Shown here one piece after another: positions 53,768-64,000 of a stretch of 64,000 nt of DNA (position 1 is the first letter of the stretch; the number at the start of each line of letters is the position of its first letter). The stretch comes from Dromaius novaehollandiae. Lineage: Eukaryota > Chordata > Aves > Casuariiformes > Dromaiidae. Both the position numbers and the translations under genes were made by a program. The notes under the pieces were generated by a model. It was not told where the DNA came from. It made no database searches and was given only the letters and a program-made list of their open reading frames with translations. The stretch lies in the NCBI RefSeq assembly GCF_036370855.1, contig NC_088102.1, forward strand, positions 36,183,835-36,247,834. Direction: 5' to 3'.

Positions 53768-53790
53768 TTTTTTTTTTTTTTTTTTTTTTT
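53768..53790. repeat. T23 homopolymer
   Basis: Twenty-three consecutive T on the plus strand. I looked for a retroposed copy ending in this A-run on the minus strand and saw no polyadenylation signal or recognisable gene beside it. Confidence 0.85.
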
Positions 53791-55949
53791 AATTTGAGTT
53801 GGTATCTATAATATGTCCAAACCACAATCGTAAATCTCAACATCACTTACGCTGCCTAAACTTTGAGATCCATTGTTTACTCTACTGTACTATAGTCAGT
53901 TACTTATGTCAGTTAACAGAAGAACAGTACACTCAACACATTGTCAATAAGAATGATTTCATCCCTAGTTAGGAGCAATATGGAAAGTTGTATTATCCTA
54001 GATCCAGTGACATAGCTGTAGTGTTATATATGCAGGCGACATGGGAGGCTTTTCATTAGAGTCACAGTCATTTCTGACATATGAATAGTAGTGCTGGCAT
54101 GCAGTCATACATGCAGATGAAACAAAACAATACTATTGCATCTTTCAGAAAGTTGCATTGATATTTTCTACCTGTATTAATGTTGCAAGATAGCTGTAAA
54201 CAAGAATTAAGGTCTCGTTGTGTTTGTACTTTGTTCTATCCACAAAGATGTTCCTGTTTAATAGCTAGGACTTTCAGCCAACAGATGGTATTTTTTGTGT
54301 GGGGGCTGCTTTTTTATTTTATTTTTTTGTTTTTAAATAGAAGGCACTACAATAGGTCCAGATCCACATGTAGGGAATGATAAAGTAATATAAAAAATAC
54401 TAATACAAATGGGGAGAAAGAGATTGGGCCATCCTACTCTTAGTCTTTGATGAAATTTTCTGCTGATGTAGTGAGCTAAACCAGCTCACCAAAAGATACA
54501 ATTAGTACAAGAAGTAATGAAAGGGATGGGACAACACAGCATAACAGGAATCCAGTAAGAAAGAACGACAGCATAGGACCCATCTTTCTTGTTGCCAGTG
54601 AGTATTTGCATTGGCTTAGTCAACTTGTCAAACAGCACTCTAAATTTGATTTAGTCCTGACTGGAACTAGAATTACAGAACAACTTCTGGAAGTAGCAGG
54701 CATAAATCCAGATCTCATAGGCAGTACTCAATGATCCTTCACTAAGGTAACGGTTCCACATGGGTTCCACAAAAAAGACATGTTGTGCCATTTTAGTGAG
54801 CTGGATCAGCCAAAGGTATAACAAGAGACCCAAATATGCTATGAAGAGGTCAAGATCATGCAGCTGGAAGTATGTGTTGGGAGAGAAGGGAATATGTTTC
54901 ACACAAGAGGCTCAAATCTGGCTAAAAATGCTAAGAAATAAAGTTTTTCCTTATTTTTCCTTGCTCTCTCTTTAAGACTAGAGAAAATTATTTTATTTTC
55001 CTTGAAAAGTTTTAAGGTTGCAAATTAGTATCTTGTTCCTTTTTATAGTGAAATCATGTCAGTAGACACTGTCAGTCCTCCCTATAACACACTCAGATCC
55101 AAGACATGCCTAGACCTCTGTAGCTCTGCCAGCCTTTCCATTTCACAGAAAAAAAGAAGAAATATCTGTGTTGAGGTTCTATCTAACAAAGGACTCTGTT
55201 CAATATGCAGTATCTTTATGTATATTTATAGTCACAGTCTATATATACACCCATGCACATTATTCAAATACTGTATAACATGACTCTTGCATGCAATACT
55301 TTTAAAAGCAAGCATTTTGTTATTAAAGAATTTACATCAACCTCTTGTAGCTAAATTGTCAAAAAGCCAGTCCTATACTTAAGGCTATGTGAATTAGCCT
55401 ACTCATATAAAATTCTATCAGTTAGATCAGAGTAAAAAGAATACTTTAGATAATAAAAGTTATCACAACATTTTTACAGACAATAACACACACACAAAAA
55501 AAGGCAGGAAAATAAACATGCAAACATTTTTCTTTTTTATAGGAAAGTGTTTATCTAATTAAGATATTATACTAGCTAATGTATTAGCATACCTTTCTTA
55601 GTAAGTTGACAAATCACGTGTAGTTAATGATAAAAGAAATACTAAAGCTTCATATGTTTCCTGTCTGAATACCTACTTAACTTGGGTTACAAGGTCATTC
55701 AGTAACAACAGTACCAAATACAAGCTGACATAAAGCAATCTATTTGAAAGTAAGTCTTATAAAGCTATGGGTTTTGTTTAAAAAAAAAAAAAAGGAACAG
55801 TTTTTCACTCAATCCTTAAGTAGTAAAAAATACTTTCATTACAAACATACTATTTATTATTTAAAAAAGCCAGTACTGGAAAGCATTCATCTGATACTTT
55901 CATGGCTGGTCAATTCTGTTAGTTTAAAAATGTATGAAAGAGGACTAAC

Positions 55950-57837
55950 CTGGATGGAAGTGCTGCTGCGTCTGAGTAGTTAATTTTGCTTGTGTAGCGC
56001 ACTTTTCAAAATGCCTTGCAGTTGCATTCTGATGTAGGCCTGGTTGTCTGATGGCAAATCCCAAGTCTCCAGGTTCAGAAAACTTCAGATAAAACTGTGG
56101 CTCCAGATCATTGAAAGAGAGATTTATAGCACCGTGTCTCCCACTGCAATAGTCACTGAACATAGATTCTTCCTCGCTGTTCTGTGTCGGTAATGGGAGA
56201 ATCCGATGATGCAGCTGTGGGCTAGGCAATCTTGAAGATAAAGGAGAAGGAATAGGTGACATTTGTTTGTGTGTATTAGATAGTGAATATGAATTACTAA
56301 AAACATTACTCACTGCTACTAATGAGGGTGAATGCAGCCTTTTCTCTTCCAGTCTAAGATTATTACTTGTCTGAGAAATATCAGGACATTCATTTACAGA
56401 GAAGTTCAAAAATAAATGCTTGCTGCTTCCCCCGGATACGGTGGTTCTTTTCTCACATACTGGGCCAGGCAGCTCTCTGTCTACTCTTGTAATTTGTTGC
56501 AGCCTCTTCCATTCTGCAGCTTCATCTAAACTGTCACTCTGTATAACTTTCAGAAGGGCTTTATTGAGTGCTCCCACAAGGTTGCATGACTCATCAGTAA
56601 TGTGCACTCTCTCTCCTTTGTACTGCAAAGCACAGTCATCTCGCTCCTTTTCCTGCAGCACACTGCTTTTAGAGTCTCCAGCAGCTTCATCTACAGAGAA
56701 TGCATCAGTTCTTGGTATAAGCTCATTGTGTAGTGTTGTGAGAACAGGAGAAACAGTTTCTTTATCTCCTTGAAAATCACGTAAAGACTCTGCATGGGTT
56801 TTTACAACTTTTTTAAAACAGGCTCCTGAATCCTGCACTTTGGCAACAGCTCTGATTGCTGGTTTCTCCTTGCATACCTGCTCAGTATACTTGTTACCTC
56901 TCAAGCTTTTAGCAGCTGCAGATTTACTTAAGGACTCAATTTTGTTAGATAGACTGTCCTGATACAAGTTTTCCAAAGTGATACTCGGCTGTACCTTCCT
57001 AACTTTAGGAATACGTTCTCCATTATCCAATAGTTCAACTGCAACCGCGTCACTGCTGTCTTTCAACACAGAACTGGATATGTCAGCATCCAGTTTCAAA
57101 GTTTTTTTGCTTTTGAGAAAACACCCTTCTTTTATCCATCTTTCTGGTTGCATATCTAGTGTCAAATCATCCTTATCTTTTACTGTTAGCCAACTGGAGG
57201 CAGAAAAGGAACTGGGAAAGTTTCTGGTAGGAAATGTTGTAGAAAACATCTTCTCATTTTCCAATTGCATGTCTTTCTCACTCAACAAAGAAGGATGTCC
57301 TTCATGTATCTTTCTTTTCCCTTTCCTCTGTCTGAATTCCTCAAAGCTCTCTTTCCTTCTATATTTCCTCATTTTTTCTTGATTAAAGTTGTCTTTATCT
57401 GTGGAATCCAGAAAGAACTCCTGGTGATGCACAAAACTGGAGTTATCATTACCTTTAAGTTTTGGGCCTCCAGAAACATCTTGTAGCTTTCCCTTCTGAT
57501 TTCCCATGCTTATGCCCAGAATAGGATGTGATCTCAAAAGATTAGATAACAGTTTTTCATTTTCAGCAGTCAGTTTGAAGAGCTCAATGAGAATGTCCTT
57601 CGTGGTAGTTTGCTTGAAAAAAATGTCTCCAAAGTTTTCATGCGGCTGTTCTCTCACCTCCATCTCTGATCTCTCCCTTACTTGACAGCAATTACAAAAA
57701 CGCTTGCTGCTTCTGTCCAGAGTTACACAGCCTTTGTAAGTAAATCCTCTGACTTTTCCCTCTGGAAGACAGAAGCTGACGTAACAAAGCTCCATAATGG
57801 GTTTGTGCAGTTGAAGGATAGCATGCGTGCCTTCCAT
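55950..57837 (-). CDS. FMN1: Formin-1 (FMN1), long first coding exon (exon A)
   Basis: Encodes 629 full codons plus one base (phase 1). Formin-1 nucleates linear actin cables and is needed for limb and kidney development. The N-terminus reads MEGTHAILQLHKPIMELCYV and has the conserved FFKQTTTKDILIELFKLT and LGISMGNQKGKL blocks near residues 75-120, which I recognise as formin-1. A Ser/Pro block near residues 526-550 (PIPSPLSSRLPSPQLHHRIL) is also conserved in mammalian formin-1. The segment is otherwise low-complexity and basic/serine-rich with no catalytic domain. In mouse, a peptide from exon 2 of a long isoform was reported to bind microtubules; that this exon is its counterpart is inference. 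I chose the ATG at 57837 (A at -3, G at +4) over the in-frame ATG at 57858, which has T at -3 and directly follows a stop. The donor is CCAG|GTTAGT at 55950/55949, joining exon B in phase 1. The upstream promoter was not found. Confidence 0.95.
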
Positions 57838-57963
57838 TATGCTTGCCAAATTAGTCATTCATTTAAATTATGTGCTAAGTGCTTCAAAGCTTGCATGACA
57901 TAGCATGTGAGGCAGGGAATGGACGGAAGGCATCTGACTAATCTTCGACAATAATATTGTCTG
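57838..57963 (-). other. FMN1: FMN1 5' untranslated part of exon A
   Basis: The sequence before the start codon on the minus strand runs back to a good acceptor: the tract CTTCTCTTTATTTTCCAG followed by CAGACAAT, which puts the exon start at 57963, or 57960 if the second CAG is used. In-frame stops are present, so this stretch is not coding for formin. The transcription start and any earlier non-coding exon cannot be seen. The splice site call is from consensus only. Confidence 0.6.
57851..57862 (-). promoter_or_regulatory. Minimal upstream ORF (Met-Asn-Asp-stop) before FMN1 start
   Basis: On the minus strand the ATG at 57862 opens a three-codon ORF ending in TAA at 57853-57851, 13 bases before the MEGTH start codon. 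It overlaps the weak in-frame ATG at 57858 in a different frame. Such short uORFs can slow scanning ribosomes and favour the downstream strong-context ATG. That effect is inference; the ORF itself is directly visible. Confidence 0.4.
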
Positions 57964-59901
57964 CTGGAAAATAAAGAGAAGCCTGTCAGACTTGATTATA
58001 GTAAATTTAATATGACAAATAACCAACCTACAGAAGCACAATTTTCTCTCAATATCTTCTGATGCCAATCTTTTACCTTGAAAAATTTGACACAGAAAGG
58101 ATGATATTGCTAACACTCATAGTTGGAATCATAATCCTTCTTCTGTACGTCATCCCCCTGTCTCAGGGGATATCAGTCAATGCTCTTACATAAGGTCACA
58201 ATATGTTCACTAAACCACCTGTTTCAAAAAGGATTTACTTTCTAATGCTACAACCTATTGCCCCCTCTGTGCTAAAAGTTAACTTGCTGCTGAACATTTA
58301 GACAAAGGAACCTTATAAGCATATATGTTATCTTTTTTACTCAGGTCAACCAGCAGCATAACCCTGGCACTATCACAGTATAATGAGCTCTCCCTGCTCT
58401 ATTTCACAAGAAAACATTTAAAAATATCAAAAAGGCTGAAAATTTTGTCCTCATATGTATCTATAGAGATAACCACTCTTTCTTCTTGCAAATCTTCTTG
58501 ATGCTGGGGTCTGTTTATTTGGTTAGCATACTTAAAGCAAAAGTAAGACTTGTCAGATAAGGTAGCATATAAATTTATTTTGATCCAAAAGGCAATAGAG
58601 TAATTGTATTATTACAGGCAGATTTATCGATCTTTGTTATTTCTTTTTCTCTGCACCACATTATATCATCTTAATACAGATGTGGATATATTTGCATTCT
58701 TTTATGCAGCAATATACAAGTTGGTTTACTCCTTTTGAGCATTAAATTGGCTTTTTATCCAGAAGGAACTCTGACAGCACAGTCAAAGTGGAGAAGTCTG
58801 CAGCTGCTACAAAATGCATAACCATTAAGGAAAGAGCTAAAGCTCAGCAACAAATCCAGCAGCATGCAAAGCTGGAGAGCACCTGCTCCAAGGCTGCTCT
58901 TTGTTGAAAGGAGCAGGAATTTCAGTTTTCAGCTTTCAATACATAAGCTCAGCAGAAGTTTCTGTCATCTCAAAATAGCTGAACTTAGGTAATTATTATT
59001 ACATCAAGCTGTTATATTACTATGTCACACATTTCATTTTTATGTATTTTTATATATTTTTTCAATATTAAAATATTGTATCAGTTTGTAGTATGCAGAG
59101 AATCAGATATCAAATGATACCAATGACCTCAACATGAATAATTACTGAATCCTAGCCCTGAGAAGTACTTAAGTCAGTACTGCTGTGGAAGACTGTCTTG
59201 TGGTTTCATAGACATTCGACAGCTTCTGAGAAACTTCTGCCCTATTGTTTCTTGTTGCATCCTTGTTTTTCCTTTCCTGAGTTTGGACTTTGAAATTATA
59301 ACTAAGCTCATATAGCTGAGTAAAAAGAGGGCAGTCTCACTCTTATTCCTTGTATGCAGCCATGCATTCCTGCTGCTTCTCTGGTATTGAACTGAGTGAT
59401 CTGCAGCCACAGCGTTTGTCACTGGCAGAGCAGCCAAGAGTGATTCACATACAGAAATAACAACCATCAAAGAACAATTCCATCACAGCAGCCATCTTCA
59501 AACTACTCATCATTCAACTGTAAAAAGCCAAGCGGTTAGAAACACCCCTTATGGTAGCAGTTTGCCATTACATCAGCTTTGCCATAGCACCAAATTGCAC
59601 CTTGAGTCAAAACACAAGGAGATTTCAAGATAAGTAGGATATAAATAGTTGTATCATCTTCACATTTCCAAGATTTCTGCAAAGTCTTACAATATCATGT
59701 ACCTTGGATATGTTCCAGAATTGCAACCAACAAAGAATCCACTCTCAGAGGAAAATCTGACTAGCATCATTACCTGGAGAACCTCTCTATTAAATGGACA
59801 CTTTCCAGCCAAGTGCTTTCAAGCCCTAATATATTTAGCCTGGGTCCTCAGAAAAAAAAAGGGCAATGTGTATAGAATTATGCACGCTATATGTTTATTA
59901 C

Positions 59902-59932
<31 letters not shown>

Positions 59933-62900
59933 GACAACTGCAGGCCATTATTTTTCAAATACTGTCAGGGCTGCACAGACAGTAGTTTGGTCTATTGTTA
60001 TTAAACTGATATTAAAATCACAGCCAGTCTTCAAATTTGCTATTTAAAAGATGCTCTTAGCCACATTTCCACTGCTGCAGTTTCTTTTGTCTGGCAGGAC
60101 ACATTACCTTTGCTCAGCATGATGCGTAGCCTTCCTCCTTTCCCTGATGTTCAAGTAAGCAAGAACCGGAACTCCTTACTTTCCAGGCCCTCCCCAATAT
60201 CTGATTGTTATTAGGTGATGAGTTTGCTAGTAGTATTTTTCAGTGTTGTGTTATGTAGCTAATTAATACACTAAAAATATTTTTAAAATCATGATAAAAT
60301 GGTAAAGAAAGCAAGGACAGAAGGATCCAAGTCACAAGCTAAAAGTGCAATAGTAGTATTTATTTACTTGCAACAGTAATATGTTTACTGAGCACCCACT
60401 TGTTTGACAAACTCCTCCTGAATATCATTTTCTTCTCTAAAACACATACTTTCAAGTTTCTTTGAAGTTATCATTTGAATAACTGACAAATGTTAGCATT
60501 AGAAAGATCAAAAGTGATTATCTCTGTGCGAAGACAATATGTTACAGCTCCTTGCAACAGCTTAGACATAAATAAAAATTCCCCAGCAGAGGCATTCGCA
60601 CTACAAGCCTATATTCTATTTACTGGAATGTGACAAAGATTTCAAAATTACAGTACTTAATTACTTGTGTAATAGTTTAGCTATATTGTATCCTGTTAGC
60701 AATAGTAGCTTAAAATTTCTTCTTGACTTCACAAGCACTGACCTATGCTAGCAAAGAGTTGTTAAGGAATAAAAAAAACACAGAGTCTATGCCAGATATC
60801 AGACTCATGTTATTAAATTTAAAATCCCAGGCAATGGCACAAGGGAAGTAGTCAAGCATATTAAACAGTCTTGCCAACAAATTATTGCAACACATGAAAG
60901 GATAACACAGAACATAAGGTTGAAAGTCATCAAGCTAATCCACAGTGTAGAGCTTTGTATACCAAAGAACAAATGTTTAAACAAAAAAGAAAAATAAATA
61001 AAAAAATTAAGTGGAAGTCACCAGGAAAGCATGTTAAAATGCCTTGGATCTTAGTAAAATCTCTGGTTACATCATTCTGTCCAAATTAATCTAGCACAGG
61101 ACTGAGTCCATAAAACATAGTAGTCTGAAATTCAACTCCCTGAATACAGTATCTTTGTAATCTGAAGAAAAGGACATCTAAAAGTCTTAAATGTAAAACC
61201 GTCACTTAATAAATATAATCTACATATTGCTGTAAAGTCAATTAAAATTGTTTTAACAACTTTCTGTATGGCCTGCATAATATGATGAAAACTTAGTACC
61301 TCATTAGAAGCAAATACATTCTTAGGAGTCAAACTTGCCTGTTCTTGTTCTCAGTCTTTTACAGAACATTGTCTCATTTGAGCTAGCTGCAAAGAAGCTG
61401 AAAATCAAGATCTGTTATTACATATTACCTTTTCGCTGCATGGAAGATGGAAAAACACCCAGTGACAATAATTCTGATATTAGACTAGTCAGGTTGTGAA
61501 ACAAACATAAGGGGAATGCATTACCCACACAACCTGTTCTCAGAAATTGTTTTAAAAAGTCTACACCACAAAACCCAAATTATATTGAAATTGATTCCAC
61601 TAATAGCTTAAAGTATTTCTGAAGTGATAAAAATATTTTTTCCACATGCAGTAGTAGCTAATTACGTCAGTCTGTAGTTTCAAAATTATTGAAATGTTTG
61701 GTTTAAAACAGTGGATTTCTTCACTGTAAGCATCACAACTGTTGATAAATATTTTCATTTATGCTGTTATCAAGAAAGACCCCTTATTCATATTTTTGCT
61801 TCTATGATTTGAGCCAAGCGACCTCCAATGTAATTTATTTAAGTTGAATGCCAGACATAAACAATGATCTTTCTACTACAACCACGTAAAAATAAGAAAG
61901 GGAATCTTTTTTGCTCCAAAATATAATTTTTGTGCTATGTCTCAAGTCTGCTAGCAGATTTTTGGTACAATTTCAATATTCTTTCTTCAGCATAACTACA
62001 GGAATCTCTGCATTCAACATCATGTCTAATGTAACAACGAGTTTACTCTTACTTTAGAGTAAGAACGAATAACTAGTTCCCGAGCAAAGCAGTAAGTGCA
62101 GTAGCTCTGGAGGTACATCAACTAGTTTTACTCATCTGCGCTAACTCATGAGCCCTTCCTCTCCCAAAGTCACATGGTGGGAGGAGGTTACATAAGCCTT
62201 TCAACTAAGGAACAGAGAATTTAAAAGTTATTGTAAAAGCACAAAAATTCAAAAGGGTATTTTAAAAGGGTAATAAATATCATAAGGACATCTATAGAAT
62301 CTGTATTAGAAAAGATTTCAAAAGCAACATGCATAATTTCAGTGATATCCTTGAAAAAGAGCATTCCCGTTCACTGCATTTCTTAGTAGCGGTTACTTAT
62401 ACAGCAGCTTAGATCTCCATAATATTCCTTCAATTAAAAATATTGACATGCCATGTTAGTAGCTTTCATTTTACAGTAGATGCATGATAATAAAAAAGAA
62501 AAAAGGGTTTCCAACTGTTTCCAACCCAACATAGGGTTTCCTATGCTTCCTGTAAAAATGCTTACCCTGATGTATTTTGTTGCAGTCCCTACTTAAAGTC
62601 AACTTTCTCTGATTAGCTAAACGAATATTTTGAAAATATGCTCCCTAAAATGCATCTTTTAATGCTGACTCTTTTCCTACGTGCTTTTGGGTCTGAAAGA
62701 CAGAATGACAGAAACAGAACAGAAAATCAAAGGAACACAGACAGAAAAATGAGGAGGGAAGGAGATGTGAAAATGGTCAGCACAGTTAGAAAAAGACAAC
62801 ACCCCTTCAATCTTCAAATGCCAGAAGTTAATCACAGATTTCTGCAGATACAATGTGTTTGAAGTCTCTCTTCTCAAATACAAAACTTTGATCAGCCAAA

Positions 62901-64000
62901 TCCCTATCCTTGTTTCCAATCCCTGGACGCAAATCAATCTTCCATCTAAACAAGGTAAGATATTTTCCTATGAGTGCTACTCTAGCATGCTCATCTTTCT
63001 TCAATTTAAAAAATTTCCAGGAGATCCTTAAACTAGAAAGTAATTTTAAAGAACACATTGTTATTATATCAGTCTTCCTACAAATCTTCCTTTCCAGCAA
63101 AATATTGTGCCAAATAATTCTTCATCTCTCCTCCAATAGATAAAGAATGAGCCAATATAGCTTTAAGAGACTAACATTTCTGTTAGTCCTACACAGGACC
63201 AACATGAGGAACACTTTTTCTGCTGGATCAGTCTTGATTGTAGGTCAGTAGGATAGATTTTAATGTTTGGTAAGGAACTTTCCCATTGGTTGAGATTAAA
63301 AGGTAAGCAAATATAAGCCTTTGTTTCAGGTCCATAGGAAATTAAATTAGGCAGAATCTTTTGATTCACAAAGCATTAAAAACCTCCAGCTAATTAGGTG
63401 AACCAATGCTGCTCTTATCACAATAATAGAAACTCCAGATTATCTGGCACTCCTGATGCATTAGAGACAAGTATATTTTCCAAGGTTTACTAAAATGGCC
63501 ACTAGCATGGTACAGGTCGACCAGGTAGTTTATATTCATAGTGTTTGAAACAACAGAACTTAATCCATAAAGTAAACTATCCTCTTAATCATCTACTTAA
63601 ACCATGTTAATGGTTTCTTATTGATCCCCAAAGTGCAACATCAACATATGCCAAGAGATGGTATTTCAATATTCTAGCATGCATATAATATAGGCAACAT
63701 GCTATAGGCAAACAGTAGTATACTTAACAGGGTATGCTGACCAGCAGAACAGGTAAATCCTGTTGTCTATCAAAATCAAAGGCTCCCTCATGAAGGGCTG
63801 TATGATATACAGGAAGTAAATGAAACAAGTTTCTCCTTTGGGAAAAGTAATTACATTTTAAAATGAAGAATACAATTTGAATGTAATTTGGAGAAAAGCA
63901 GTATTCTGATAAACAGTCATTTTTATACTTTTTGAACAGATCCAATTAGGTTATACTCTCTATCTCAATCTAAACAAGTATTATATTTGGCCTATCAATA
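57964..64000 (-). other. FMN1: FMN1 upstream intron or 5' flank
   Basis: Lies upstream of the acceptor that begins exon A, so it is most likely intron leading back to a non-coding first exon outside the window. No CpG island, promoter or coding exon is apparent. It contains a 21-C run followed by nine A at 59903-59932. Several short ORFs have no recognisable product. Confidence 0.55.
59903..59932. repeat. Homopolymer block C21-A9
   Basis: A run of 21 C followed by nine A on the plus strand, which is T9-G21 on the FMN1 sense strand. It is the longest C/G homopolymer in the window, and its true length may be unreliable in assembly. Confidence 0.85.

Larger units (their letters stand above)
29702..55949 (-). 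other. FMN1: FMN1 large intron between exons A and B
   Basis: About 26 kb with no coding exon recognised on either strand. It holds two CR1 fragments (30765-31825 and 40104-41015), a strong hairpin at 32347-32408 and several simple repeats. Short ORFs here, for example 43823-43401 (minus, 140 aa) and 51953-51708 (minus), have no recognisable homology and look like chance or decayed repeat sequence. Confidence 0.75.

Noticed and set aside
53768..53790. T23 run as the poly-A tail of a minus-strand processed pseudogene
   Set aside because: No AATAAA signal and no recognisable gene sequence precedes the run on the minus strand.
56420..57382. Several plus-strand ORFs opposite exon A
   Set aside because: They are antisense shadows of the FMN1 exon and show no independent coding features.
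59649..60047. 132-residue plus-strand ORF
   Set aside because: It runs through the C21-A9 homopolymer, which supplies its Pro/Lys run. No homology was recognised.
1..64000. CRISPR array, bacterial operon, provirus or tRNA/rRNA genes
   Set aside because: No regularly spaced repeats, no long terminal repeats with viral genes, and no tRNA or rRNA signatures were seen; the content is vertebrate intron and exon.

Overview
The window is AT-rich, intron-dominated vertebrate nuclear DNA, almost certainly from a bird. Three CR1 LINE remnants lie in it, all sense on the minus strand: about 2330-3770, 30765-31825 and 40104-41015. The one gene I can identify is recognisably avian formin-1 (FMN1, the 'limb deformity' gene). 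No bacterial-style gene, operon, CRISPR array, complete mobile element or RNA gene was seen.

FMN1 runs on the minus strand, so its 5' side is at the right. Four coding exons are supported by protein similarity and splice signals. Exon A (57837-55950) is the long first coding exon, which begins MEGTH; about 126 nt of 5' untranslated exon lies before its start codon. Exon B (29701-29526) and exon D (19361-19244) follow. A-B-D gives an open frame of about 727 residues, with intron phases 1 and 0 and an outgoing phase of 1, and it aligns in order with the N-terminal half of vertebrate formin-1. Exon C (22846-21451) lies between B and D. It starts with its own ATG in a strong Kozak context and encodes a 465-residue acidic segment. 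I read it as the alternative first coding exon of the shorter formin isoform (the formin IV type). The rest of the gene, including the coiled coil, the proline-rich FH1 and the actin-nucleating FH2, was not found and should lie to the left of position 1.

Layout: 1-19243 is the intron after D, with an old CR1, a MIR-like SINE remnant, a striking 99-bp inverted repeat pair about 2.6 kb apart, and a cluster of Myb-like sites. 19362-21450 separates D from C. 22847-29525 separates C from B and holds a possible second promoter region and a strong G-quadruplex motif. 29702-55949 is a 26-kb intron with two CR1 copies and a near-perfect hairpin. 57964-64000 is intron or upstream flank.

The most informative observations concern FMN1 itself: the mutually exclusive reading-frame logic of exons C and D, two competing donor sites at the end of C, and a microsatellite that forms the polypyrimidine tract of exon B. 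Outside FMN1 the inverted repeat at 4821/7500 is the strongest unexplained structure. I found no convincing new gene system.
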